Of a stretch of 36,271 nt of DNA, positions 8,481 to 15,919 are shown piece by piece. Within the stretch, counting starts at the first letter, position 1, and each line of letters opens with the position of its first letter. The stretch comes from CAJGCS01 sp045589955. GTDB taxonomy: Bacteria > Bacillota_I > Bacilli_A > ML615J-28 > CAG-313. The notes below the pieces were generated by a model. It was not told the DNA's origin. It saw only the letters and a program-made list of their open reading frames with translations, and ran no database searches. The stretch is taken from contig JAZNQD010000025.1 of the NCBI GenBank assembly GCA_045589955.1, positions 1 through 36,271 of the forward strand. Direction: 5' to 3'. The position numbers and the translations under genes are program-made.

Positions 8481-9353
8481 ATGGAAGAGAGTTTAAAGTT
8501 CGAAGAAACAGTTGTAGAAGAAAAACCAAAGAAAAATAAAAGAGAAATTCTTTCAGTAATCTTTTTAGTATTATCACTAGTATGTTTAATGATAAGTGGA
8601 TTTAGTCTAAATGTTCCAAAGGCTAGTGAAAATATTGCTCCAATAATTTTTGGCTATAGACACACGTCTATTTTAATGCTATTAATATATATAGTTATGG
8701 GATTATTGAATTTAATCCTAAGCACAAGTAGTATTATTGGTATTGTTTTTTATGGTATTCATTTAATACTAAGAAAAGCAAAAATATTTTCAGTAATAAT
8801 TTATGCAATAGTTGCATTAATTTATATAGTTGCATTATTTTTTACACCAATACTTGAGATAGTAAGTTTATCTATACCACGATATGGCGATTTAGGAATA
8901 TTAATTAATGTATTTATAAATTTAAATTATCTAACAGCTACGCTGATACTTGCATTAACAATGACATTAACAGCTAAAACACATAAAATTATAAAAGTAT
9001 TGCTTGTAGTTCTAATTTCAACGTATTTAAGGGTGTTAATCTTTAAATCAAGTTTTGATGAAATTGCTTTAAGACATTATAACTATTATTTTGGTTATGT
9101 AAGAGATTTAACATGGATAATAAAATTGCCTCTGTATATAAACCTATTCTCACACTGTGTTGGAGCCACTTTAACATTTGGTGTAACATTTATAGCTTTA
9201 GGAATTGAAACATTAATTAAAAACAAAGGAAAAAAGAAACTGATTTCAATTGCATATTTTGCGCCAACATTATTAAGTTTATTTATAGTTGGGTTAAACA
9301 TTGTTTATTTTGTGATGAATGTTTTATATCTTGAAGGAGCACTGAATTTTTAA
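8481..9353 (+). CDS. Multi-pass membrane protein, family A copy 1 (unknown function)
   Basis: I do not recognise this family. The 290-residue protein has a charged cytosolic head (residues 1-22, Glu- then Lys-rich) and then about eight hydrophobic segments. It ends with a conserved patch (TFGVTFIALGIETLIKNKG, then KKLISIAY) before the last helices. It lies only 25 bases after serS with a good ribosome site (AAGGAG), so it is probably transcribed with ppa-serS under the T-box. A terminator follows. The next gene (9559-10425) is a paralog. The first 40 or so residues and the 5' DNA of the two are nearly identical, while the remainder has diverged. Confidence 0.85.
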   Translation: MEESLKFEETVVEEKPKKNKREILSVIFLVLSLVCLMISGFSLNVPKASENIAPIIFGYRHTSILMLLIYIVMGLLNLILSTSSIIGIVFYGIHLILRKAKIFSVIIYAIVALIYIVALFFTPILEIVSLSIPRYGDLGILINVFINLNYLTATLILALTMTLTAKTHKIIKVLLVVLISTYLRVLIFKSSFDEIALRHYNYYFGYVRDLTWIIKLPLYINLFSHCVGATLTFGVTFIALGIETLIKNKGKKKLISIAYFAPTLLSLFIVGLNIVYFVMNVLYLEGALNF

Positions 9354-9362
9354 TAAACTAAA

Positions 9363-9391
9363 AAGCACTCAATTTGATTTGAGTGTTTTTT
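9363..9391 (+). terminator. Intrinsic terminator after family A copy 1
   Basis: CACTCAA (9366-9372) pairs with TTGAGTG (9379-9385) around a 6-base loop, followed by a run of T. It ends the ppa-serS-membrane protein transcript just after the stop codon. Confidence 0.85.
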
Positions 9392-9558
9392 ATGTTGTAC
9401 AATATATATATACTTGGAATATATGGTCAAAATACTTTTAATCTTTGCATTGTTATGAATTTATGTATTTAGATCATATTTGGTTATAGTAATAATTCCA
9501 ATTTTTGTATAAATGTTTATCAATTTTCCAAAGAAAAATAAAAATTAAGGAGTTCAAT

Positions 9559-10425
9559 ATGGAAGAAAGTTTAAAATTTGAAGAAACAGTTGTAGAAGAA
9601 AAGCCAAAGAAAAATAAAAGAGAAATTCTTTCAGTAATCTTTTTAGTATTATCACTAGTTTGTTTAATGATAAGTGGGTTTAATGTAAATATTATTAATC
9701 AAAATGTGTTAAACTCTATCAACGGGGATTGGATATATCATGTAATTCGTCTCTTAGTTAGTTTTATTTTAAGAGAAATCAGCATTATTGGTATTATCCT
9801 TTATGGAGTTCATCTAATATTAAGAAAAGCCAAAATTTCAACAATAATAATGTATGGACTCGTTGCATTAATATATGTTTTTAATTTACTGTGCGCACCA
9901 TTACTTAGAACAGTGTTGATAATGTTCCAAAATTCATCAAATGGTTATTGGCTTAACTTAATTTTTGGGTTAATTAACTTAAGTATTCTTGTAGTGTCAC
10001 TAATTCTTGCGTTAACAATGGTATTAACCGCAAAAACACATAAAGTAATTAAAATATTACTTATTATCTTTATCTCGCTTTATTTAAGTGTTTTGCTTTA
10101 CAAAAATAACTATGGTTACATGTTAGAAAATCACAATTATCATTATTATTTTAGTCATTTTGTAAATGATCCTTATTATTATTCAGGCGCATGGTTAACA
10201 AAAACTCTTTTATTTAGTAACCTATTCTTTTTCCTTGTAGGAGATACTTTAATATTTGGTATTACGTTTATTGCATTAGGTATCGAAACGCTAATCAAAA
10301 ATAAAGGCAAAGCCAAATTATTCTCAATCGCCTATTTTGTACCATTAGTATTAGTTGTGGTTATGCTAGGATCAGATATTTTGAATTTTATCTATCAAGT
10401 ATTGATAAGATTATTAATGAAATAA
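9559..10425 (+). CDS. Multi-pass membrane protein, family A copy 2 (unknown function)
   Basis: This is a 288-residue paralog of the gene at 8481-9353. I chose ATG 9559 over an upstream in-frame TTG (9505). The sequence from the AAGGAG ribosome site (9547-9552) through the first 40 or so codons is almost identical to copy 1, so the real start must be the shared ATG. About eight hydrophobic segments follow the charged head. The C-terminal half keeps the marks of copy 1 (LTAKTHK, FGITFIALGIETLIKNKGK, SIAYFVP). The 167-base gap before it (9392-9558) shows no convincing sigma-A promoter. The product probably resides in the cytoplasmic membrane; no transport or enzyme motif was seen. Confidence 0.83.
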   Translation: MEESLKFEETVVEEKPKKNKREILSVIFLVLSLVCLMISGFNVNIINQNVLNSINGDWIYHVIRLLVSFILREISIIGIILYGVHLILRKAKISTIIMYGLVALIYVFNLLCAPLLRTVLIMFQNSSNGYWLNLIFGLINLSILVVSLILALTMVLTAKTHKVIKILLIIFISLYLSVLLYKNNYGYMLENHNYHYYFSHFVNDPYYYSGAWLTKTLLFSNLFFFLVGDTLIFGITFIALGIETLIKNKGKAKLFSIAYFVPLVLVVVMLGSDILNFIYQVLIRLLMK

Positions 10426-10457
10426 TTAAAAGAGTATTTAAAATTTAAAAATAAAAA

Positions 10458-10487
10458 AGCACTCAGGTAATCCTAAGTGCTTTTTTT
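10458..10487. terminator. Bidirectional terminator between convergent membrane-protein genes
   Basis: AGCACTCAGG (10458-10467) and CCTAAGTGCT (10472-10481) pair with one mismatch around TAAT. T-runs follow on the + strand (10481-10487) and also on the - strand (plus-strand A before 10458), so the stem can serve both the + gene at 9559 and the - gene at 10534. Confidence 0.85.
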
Positions 10488-10533
10488 AACAACAAATATA
10501 TTGTAAAATACAAAACAATCTAAAACTTTAACA

Positions 10534-11475
10534 TTAGAAACCTATTATATTAGGTATAAATATTAATAAGAATAATGTAGAATCAATACATGCTAGTATA
10601 ATAACAAGAATAATCCAAAGAATAATAAAGCCTAAAACAATTAGTTTTAATTTTCCATTACTTTCAACGATTGTATATACAACAACATAAATTAATACAA
10701 GAAGGCAGAATAGATAAACTGACCAAGAAGAAAGTAAATGATTTGAACAGTAAACTATTGGGTTATTAATTAATTTCATCAATATACCTTGACTTGTCAC
10801 TAAATCCCCAATTAAGAACATGCCACCATGTATATTATTTAAGCCTACAACTAATAGTTCTCTACTTGAATAAATAAAAGTTGTTAAAGCAACAAGACTT
10901 AATCCTATAGATAATAATATTGCAAAAGTTACTTTAACTCCTTTTCTTGCGTTTAAGCCCTTGAAATACAAGATAAGCGTAACTAAAGAAACAATATAAG
11001 AAACTACTTTTAATAACAATATTATTATATCTGTAAAATATCTAAATAAAGTAAGCATTGAATAAAGTTTACCATAATTGTGTAATAAATCTAAACAAAT
11101 AAATGATGCTAGTGGTCTACCAGATGGCAAAATAAATACAATAACTTTAATAAGTAATATAATTACTATCAAAACATTTAAAATTATTTTATTCTTTTTA
11201 ACTTGATCACTTAACCAAACATGAGCAATTAATAGAACAAAGGCAAATATATAGCCAAGAAAACTAAAAAAGGCAAATACATTTTCAAATAAAGGGATAA
11301 TAAGACCATAAAATCTTATTACGCTACCCGCAAAACCAAAAATTGCACTTTTTGACGCAACATTTACAAAAAAGAATAAAAAACTATTTTGTAATGAATA
11401 TTGAGTTATTAATGTTGATGAAAGTACAAGAACAAATAATCCCAACAAGATTTTAGAAAATATCTGTTTTTTCAT
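10534..11475 (-). CDS. Multi-pass membrane protein, family B copy 1 (unknown function)
   Basis: I do not recognise this 313-residue protein. It begins with MKKQI and a hydrophobic segment, and carries about seven or eight membrane helices separated by short basic loops. There are no catalytic motifs. The start is well supported by an AAGGAGG ribosome site (plus 11480-11486), and a TATAAT-like -10 lies at plus 11503-11508 on the - strand; no good -35 was found. The neighbour 11571-12500 starts the same way and has the same topology, so the two are a pair. Their distant resemblance to the + strand pair (family A) is clearest in the C-terminal GK/GLK-LISIAY region of the neighbour. Confidence 0.82.
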   Translation of the reverse strand: MKKQIFSKILLGLFVLVLSSTLITQYSLQNSFLFFFVNVASKSAIFGFAGSVIRFYGLIIPLFENVFAFFSFLGYIFAFVLLIAHVWLSDQVKKNKIILNVLIVIILLIKVIVFILPSGRPLASFICLDLLHNYGKLYSMLTLFRYFTDIIILLLKVVSYIVSLVTLILYFKGLNARKGVKVTFAILLSIGLSLVALTTFIYSSRELLVVGLNNIHGGMFLIGDLVTSQGILMKLINNPIVYCSNHLLSSWSVYLFCLLVLIYVVVYTIVESNGKLKLIVLGFIILWIILVIILACIDSTLFLLIFIPNIIGF

Positions 11476-11540
11476 GAATCCTCCTTAAAAAAATATATAT
11501 TTATTATACTATAAAAATTAATTTTTTTGTTGTTATATAC

Positions 11541-11569
11541 AAAAACCAACCACTTTAGTGGTTGGTTTT
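11541..11569 (-). terminator. Intrinsic terminator of family B copy 2
   Basis: AAAACCAACCACT (11542-11554) and AGTGGTTGGTTTT (11557-11569) form a near-perfect stem. On the - strand it begins two bases after the stop codon of the gene at 11571-12500 and ends in a T-run. Confidence 0.85.
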
Positions 11570-11570
11570 G

Positions 11571-12500
11571 TTAACTAAAATAAAGCTTAAATAAATGTAC
11601 TAAGTCATATATATAATAAATTGAAAATAACATCGTTATTAAAAACATAATAACAATTGGTAGTATATATGCAATAGAAATTAGTTTTTTCAATCCTTTA
11701 AATTCGATAAGAGTGACAATAGTTAATCCTATTCCACCAAAAAGATATAATATGATATCTAAATATCTTAAATTTAGTACAGCTAGCGGAGTTATATATG
11801 AAGATATATTGGCATTAACAGGAATACCTAAATTATCTAAAAGACGGTAAAAGTGAGAATTGATTATACTACCGAAAATTGATTGTTGATGTAGGAATAA
11901 TAATTTTAATATTGTTGCTAAAACAAAAACTATAATACCAACAATTTTGATTGGCTTTTTATAATTTGATGATATAAAATACAATATAACAAATACAAAA
12001 CTAGTTATACACATCAATAAATCGATAATGTCAAATGTAAAAACCTTTATGGTTAAATAAAGAGGCCATCCTAATAGAGGTTCAGTTTTAAGCAAAATCT
12101 CGCCTAAACCAGGAGTTCTTAAAATTTTAGTCAATATACCTAATGTAGATGAAACTAATATATGTAGAATACCATCGAATAAATAAGCACCACTAATAAG
12201 TACTAATAAAATGATTAGAATTATTTTAAATTTTTTATTTCTTTCGCTTAGTATCATATGAATTAGCAAAAACAAATAAGGTAAAAGACCAAAAAATAAA
12301 TCAGAAACTAATCTTATGTGTGACCACAAACCAGTGAAATACCCATTATAAGAAATACTAAACAGTAAATCTAATCTAAGATTACCCCCATCTTGAAAAA
12401 GATGCACCATTATTTCTAAAAAGGCACTATTCGTTATTGCAAATAAAGAAAAAACTAAAAATAAAGATAAAAATAAATTACTAACTATTTGTTTTTTCAT
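11571..12500 (-). CDS. Multi-pass membrane protein, family B copy 2 (unknown function)
   Basis: This 309-residue protein starts MKKQIVSNLFLSLFLVFSLF and has about eight hydrophobic segments. The start has ribosome site AAAGGGGGA on the - strand. Near the C-terminus 'GLKKLISIAYILPIV' matches 'GKKKLISIAYFAPTL' of the + strand gene at 8481, including the helix that follows. This ties families A and B together as distant relatives. No signal peptide distinct from the first helix, no enzyme motif and no known transporter signature were seen. It lies divergently from the phosphodiesterase gene (12689). The 188-base gap holds the promoter of that gene on the + strand and AT-rich sequence on the - strand. 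Confidence 0.82.
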   Translation of the reverse strand: MKKQIVSNLFLSLFLVFSLFAITNSAFLEIMVHLFQDGGNLRLDLLFSISYNGYFTGLWSHIRLVSDLFFGLLPYLFLLIHMILSERNKKFKIILIILLVLISGAYLFDGILHILVSSTLGILTKILRTPGLGEILLKTEPLLGWPLYLTIKVFTFDIIDLLMCITSFVFVILYFISSNYKKPIKIVGIIVFVLATILKLLFLHQQSIFGSIINSHFYRLLDNLGIPVNANISSYITPLAVLNLRYLDIILYLFGGIGLTIVTLIEFKGLKKLISIAYILPIVIMFLITMLFSIYYIYDLVHLFKLYFS

Positions 12501-12612
12501 AAATCCCCCTTTGTGATATATATGTTATAATAATATTTTAATATATAAGAACTTAAATATCAACAAATATATTTTAGCTATGATAATTATTTTATAAATT
12601 AAATCAAAATAA

Positions 12613-12641
12613 TTAACATTTAATATTTTAAGTGTTATAAT
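12613..12641 (+). promoter_or_regulatory. Sigma-A promoter of the phosphodiesterase gene
   Basis: TTAACA (12613-12618), a 17-base spacer and TATAAT (12636-12641), with TG at 12633-12634 as extended -10. The ATG at 12689 follows after ribosome site AAAGGAGAC. Confidence 0.85.
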
Positions 12642-12688
12642 TGTAAAGGAATATTTAACAAATGTATTAAAAAAAGGAGACAATAGGT

Positions 12689-13456
12689 ATGAATGATCAT
12701 GTAATATATGTAGGTCACCGTGGTGGAAGAATGTATGGTGCTGTTGAAAACACAAAAGAAGCTTTTTTAAGTGGTGTTAAAGCAGGTTGTAAAGCTTTAG
12801 AATGTGATGTTAGAGTAACAAAAGATGATGTTTTAATTATTTCTCATGACCCTGATTTAAAAAGATTAACAGAGTATGAAGGCACGCCTAACGAAATAAA
12901 TGTTAATAATGTAACATTTGATGAGATTAAAAATATTAAACTATCTCAAGTAAATCCAAATAATGTTGGGACAGGATATATATGTACTTTTGAAGAATAT
13001 TTACAAATTTGTAAAGAATATGATGTAACTCCAGTTATTGAGTTCAAATGGACAAATGGTATTTATTCAAGTAATGAAGATGAAAATATTCAAGACTTTT
13101 CAAATGTTTATAAAGTAATTGATATGGTTAAAAAATATGATTTGTTTGACAAAGCCATTTTTATTACATTTATGAAATATTTAACTTTATATTTAAGAGA
13201 AAATTATCCAACTATTAAACTTCAACAATTATCAAGTGTGCCTGTTGATGAATACATTGATTTAATGGGAAAACTAAATATTGATATTGATATTTTATAT
13301 ACTCATTGTACTAAAGAGCTTGTTGAAAAGTGTCATAGAAGAGGTATTAAAGTAAACATTTGGACACTTAATGATAAGACATTATTACAAGAATATTTAG
13401 ATATGGGTGTTGACTATATCACAAGTGATTTTTTAAGTCCAGAAACTATCAAATAG
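12689..13456 (+). CDS. Glycerophosphodiester phosphodiesterase family protein
   Basis: GDPD enzymes split glycerophosphodiesters (from phospholipid turnover or teichoic acid) into glycerol-3-phosphate and an alcohol. All core residues of the TIM-barrel family are present: the HR pair H10-R11, E20-N21, metal ligands E38 and D40, the second catalytic histidine H53 in 'ISHDPDLKRLT', the 'VIEFKW' glutamate, and 'VNIWTLND' and 'GVDYITSDF' near the end. The 255-residue length is typical of the short cytosolic UgpQ-like type, and there is no signal peptide. The gene is monocistronic, with its own promoter and a terminator whose stem includes the stop codon. The exact substrate cannot be told. Confidence 0.93.
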   Translation: MNDHVIYVGHRGGRMYGAVENTKEAFLSGVKAGCKALECDVRVTKDDVLIISHDPDLKRLTEYEGTPNEINVNNVTFDEIKNIKLSQVNPNNVGTGYICTFEEYLQICKEYDVTPVIEFKWTNGIYSSNEDENIQDFSNVYKVIDMVKKYDLFDKAIFITFMKYLTLYLRENYPTIKLQQLSSVPVDEYIDLMGKLNIDIDILYTHCTKELVEKCHRRGIKVNIWTLNDKTLLQEYLDMGVDYITSDFLSPETIK

Positions 13457-13480
13457 AACCAGTTAATCTGGTTCTATTTT
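13452..13480. terminator. Shared terminator of convergent GDPD and gerQ genes
   Basis: AATAGAACCAG (13452-13462) and CTGGTTCTATT (13468-13478) form a perfect 11-bp stem with a TTAAT loop, followed by TTTT on the + strand. The + stop codon (TAG, 13454-13456) lies in one arm and the - stop codon of gerQ (13474-13476) lies symmetrically in the other. Confidence 0.85.
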
Positions 13481-13776
13481 GCATATGGATAATCATATTC
13501 AATATTTTCATCAAAAGTTACATATGATAGATATATACTTAGTAATAAATAAGTAACTCTTGTTTGATTATCACGAATAATAATATGGTCTTTGCCAGCT
13601 TCTAGAAGCTCGCCTCGAAAGATTTTTGAACCCCACTGACTTCCTTCAAAGTTCATATAGACACTTACTTGTTTACCGGTATTTAATCTTAAGATATTTT
13701 CAATATACGATTGTTCCATAAAGTAAGGGTTTGGGGCTTGATAATAGGGGTTTGGTTGTTGATAATTAATTGTCAT
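13474..13776 (-). CDS. gerQ: Spore coat protein GerQ
   Basis: GerQ is a spore coat protein that CwlJ needs for its localisation in Bacillus. The 100-residue product has the Tyr/Pro/Asn/Gln-rich head (NPYYQAPNPYF) and the conserved body 'SYIENILRLNTGKQVSVYMN', 'AGKDHIIIRDNQT', 'YLLLSIYLSYVTFDENIEY'. I chose ATG at 13776 because an AAGGAGG site lies just upstream. A longer reading to 13824 would add residues encoded across that site. The N-terminal lysines cross-linked by transglutaminase in B. subtilis GerQ are absent here, so that cross-linking may not occur. cwlJ lies 31 bases upstream in the same direction. Confidence 0.93.
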   Translation of the reverse strand: MTINYQQPNPYYQAPNPYFMEQSYIENILRLNTGKQVSVYMNFEGSQWGSKIFRGELLEAGKDHIIIRDNQTRVTYLLLSIYLSYVTFDENIEYDYPYAK

Positions 13777-13807
13777 TTTTCCTCCTTGATTTGTAATATA
13801 TATACAT

Positions 13808-14236
13808 TTAATAACAATTTGCACTTTCTACAGGTGCATAAAAACAATGTGATTTATATCTACCACTATTCCACTGGTTAAACCATGTTGGTTGGCATCC
13901 TGGTGTGTTTGTTGCATAGAACCAAAGCGCGCGTGTTGCCGGATCAAAACGTTCTCCTTTTAGGCTTCTTCTTGCAAGTTTTATATCAACAAGCCTTGCA
14001 GGTTGATAAAAGTATGAGTATAAGGTTGATTCAAAACCGCCAGGACGCTGGAAGACCATTTGTTCAATAGTTCTAATATTTTTAAAATCTAGACAATTAG
14101 CTAAGACTCTATTTATCCCAACATTTCCAACCATTAACATACCTAGTTCGCCTTCTCCTTCTGCCTCAGCTCGCATTAATCTTGCAAGCAATTTTACTTC
14201 TTTTTCGTTATGAGCAACTACTGATATATATATCAC
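13808..14236 (-). CDS. cwlJ: Spore cortex-lytic cell wall hydrolase CwlJ
   Basis: CwlJ degrades spore-cortex peptidoglycan at germination. The roughly 140-residue protein is a single SleB/CwlJ hydrolase domain: 'LLARLMRAEAEGEGE' with the likely catalytic glutamate, then 'GNVGINRVLANC', 'ARRSLKGERFDPA' and 'PTWFNQW'. The start is unclear. The GTG at 14236 is embedded in an excellent ribosome site (GAGGTGAT on the - strand), so it is too close to use that site. The codon properly spaced from the site, and aligned with the Met of B. subtilis CwlJ, is an ATA at plus 14225-14227. The next ordinary start (a TTG, codon 16) would cut into the domain. gerQ follows, as in Bacillus. Confidence 0.92.
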   Translation of the reverse strand: MIYISVVAHNEKEVKLLARLMRAEAEGEGELGMLMVGNVGINRVLANCLDFKNIRTIEQMVFQRPGGFESTLYSYFYQPARLVDIKLARRSLKGERFDPATRALWFYATNTPGCQPTWFNQWNSGRYKSHCFYAPVESANCY

Positions 14237-14278
14237 CTCAAAAAATCATATTAAGATTTATAAAAAAATATGAATTAT

Positions 14279-14307
14279 TTGAAAAAAAATAAAAAGTATT
14301 ATATACT
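14279..14307 (+). promoter_or_regulatory. Sigma-A promoter of folD-pth-mfd
   Basis: TTGAAA (14279-14284), a 17-base spacer and TATACT (14302-14307). The start would be near 14314, giving a leader of about 170 bases before folD. Confidence 0.65.
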
Positions 14308-14324
14308 TTATACAAATACAAGAA

Positions 14325-14353
14325 AAGATATAGTTTCTATATCTTGGTTTTTT
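14325..14353 (+). terminator. Terminator-like hairpin in the folD leader
   Basis: AAGATATAG (14325-14333) pairs perfectly with CTATATCTT (14337-14345) over a TTT loop, followed by GG and six T. It begins about 11 bases after the predicted start of the folD transcript, and no + strand gene ends just before it. It could be an attenuator. The stem is AT-rich and may be a weak terminator. Confidence 0.5.
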
Positions 14354-14486
14354 CATATATAAAAACACTTTAAAATAAAATTTAAAAGGGAAAAACAAGC
14401 CTTTTTTGAAAGTTTAAGATAAATCTTAATAAAAACTAATACCCAAAACCACTTTTAAAAAAAGCCCCTTTTTAAAGGAGACAAAA
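14354..14486 (+). promoter_or_regulatory. Possible structured leader of folD
   Basis: TTTAAAAGGG (14381-14390) can pair with CCCCTTTTTAAA (14465-14476), which abuts the folD ribosome site AAAGGAG. Between them lies a perfect small hairpin, TTAAGA-TAAA-TCTTAA. I matched it to no known riboswitch; the tetrahydrofolate class conserved core is not seen. Structure and function are inference. Confidence 0.3.
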
Positions 14487-15335
14487 ATGACTTTATTAGA
14501 TGGTAAAATGGTTTCAACAAACCTTAAAAACGAACTAAAAGAAAAAGTAGAAACACTTAAAAAGATATATAATATTACACCTAAACTATCAATTGTTTTA
14601 GTTGGAGCTAATCCGGCAAGTCAAGTTTATGTTAAAAACAAAATCAAAGCTTGTGAATATACAGGAATTATCCCTGAGTTAATAAATGTTGAAGATACAA
14701 TAACAGAAGTTGAATTATTAGCAATTGTTGATAAATTAAATAACGATGACTCTGTTCATGGTATTATTGTTCAACTTCCACTACCTAAACATATTAATGA
14801 ACAAGTTATTATCGATGCTATTAATAACAAAAAAGATGTTGATGGATTTGGAATTGAAAACAAGGGAAGATTATTTTGTGGTTTAGATAGCCTACATAGT
14901 GCTACACCAGAAGGAATAATGACTTTACTTGATGCATATAATATTCCTATTGAAGGAAAACATGCGGTAGTGGTTGGGCGTAGTAATATTGTGGGTAAAC
15001 CAATTGCAATGTTACTACTTGCAAAAAACGCAACTGTAACAATCACTCATTCAAGAACAAATGATTTAGCTAGTATTACAAAACAAGCTGATATTTTAGT
15101 TGTTGCCATAGGCAAAGCTAAATATGTTACAAGTGATATGGTTAAAGAAGGCGCAATTGTAATTGATGTTGGAATTAATAGAATTGATGGAAAACTATAT
15201 GGAGATGTTGACTTTGAAAATGTTGCAAACAAAACTTCATATATTACTCCAGTTCCTGGTGGTGTTGGGCCTTTAACAATTGCATCACTACTAAAAAATA
15301 CACTAATTGCTTATGAAAGAATACTTAAAAAATAG
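14487..15335 (+). CDS. folD: Methylenetetrahydrofolate dehydrogenase / methenyltetrahydrofolate cyclohydrolase
   Basis: FolD interconverts 5,10-methylene-, methenyl- and 10-formyl-tetrahydrofolate in one-carbon metabolism, using NADP. In this 282-residue protein the catalytic 'YVKNKIKACEYTGI' gives the Tyr and Lys of the active site. 'GIIVQLPLPKHIN' is the first family signature, 'VVVGRSNIVGKPIAMLL' is the Rossmann nucleotide loop, and 'TPVPGGVGPLTIA' is the second signature. Length is normal. The ATG has ribosome site AAAGGAG. pth starts 9 bases after the stop, so folD-pth-mfd form an operon driven from the leader promoter at about 14279. Confidence 0.97.
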   Translation: MTLLDGKMVSTNLKNELKEKVETLKKIYNITPKLSIVLVGANPASQVYVKNKIKACEYTGIIPELINVEDTITEVELLAIVDKLNNDDSVHGIIVQLPLPKHINEQVIIDAINNKKDVDGFGIENKGRLFCGLDSLHSATPEGIMTLLDAYNIPIEGKHAVVVGRSNIVGKPIAMLLLAKNATVTITHSRTNDLASITKQADILVVAIGKAKYVTSDMVKEGAIVIDVGINRIDGKLYGDVDFENVANKTSYITPVPGGVGPLTIASLLKNTLIAYERILKK

Positions 15336-15344
15336 GAGATATAT

Positions 15345-15911
15345 ATGGTAATAGTTGGACTAGGTAATCCTGGTAAAGAATATCATGAAACACACCATAA
15401 TGTTGGTTTTATGTTTGTTGATAAAATTGCTAGTAGTTACAATGTAACATTTAAACTAGAAAAAAAACATCAAGCAGAAGTCGCAACAATCATTGTTAAT
15501 GGTGAAAAACACTACTTGTTAAAACCAATTACATATATGAATTTATCCGGAAAAGCAGTAAAAAGCTTTACTGATTATTATAAAATCAACATGAATGATG
15601 TTTTAGTAATATCAGATGATTTAGATTTACCTGTTTCTACTTTTAGAATTCGTAAATCAGGCGGAGCCGGGGGTCATAAAGGAATCTTATCAATTATGAA
15701 TGAATGTGGCACAAATGAATTCCCAAGACTTAGAATTGGTATTGGTAGAAGTAACAATAAAGAAGTTGTTGATTTTGTTTTATCAAAGTTTTCCAAAGCT
15801 GATAAAGTATTAATCGACGATACAATTAGTTATGCCCCAAACATTTTTGTTGATTTAGTAAATCAAGATATAAATTTTATAATGAATAAATATAATGGAA
15901 TAAAAAAATAA
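15345..15911 (+). CDS. pth: Peptidyl-tRNA hydrolase
   Basis: Pth releases peptides from tRNAs that drop off the ribosome. The 188-residue protein carries the full family signature: 'VGLGNPGKEYHETHHNVGF' (active-site Asn, and His in HHNVGF), 'KPITYMNLSGKAV' (second Asn), the catalytic Asp in 'LVISDDLDLP', and 'GAGGHKGILSI'. The start has ribosome site TAGGAGATATAT. In B. subtilis the same gene (spoVC) is followed by fin and mfd. Here mfd follows after only 8 bases and no fin gene is present. Confidence 0.97.
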   Translation: MVIVGLGNPGKEYHETHHNVGFMFVDKIASSYNVTFKLEKKHQAEVATIIVNGEKHYLLKPITYMNLSGKAVKSFTDYYKINMNDVLVISDDLDLPVSTFRIRKSGGAGGHKGILSIMNECGTNEFPRLRIGIGRSNNKEVVDFVLSKFSKADKVLIDDTISYAPNIFVDLVNQDINFIMNKYNGIKK

Positions 15912-15919
15912 AGAGAATT

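Noticed and set aside
9505..9558. Upstream TTG start extending family A copy 2 by 18 codons
   Set aside because: The conserved block shared with copy 1 places the ribosome site inside this extension, so ATG 9559 is the start.
14237..14330. Sigma-E promoter for cwlJ on the - strand
   Set aside because: A CATATTTT string could pass as a -10, but no ATATT-type -35 lies at the required distance.
14400..14460. PreQ1-I-like string (TAAAAACTAA after a small hairpin) in the folD leader
   Set aside because: The conserved C-rich loop and pseudoknot partners of preQ1-I are absent and the downstream gene is not a queuosine gene.
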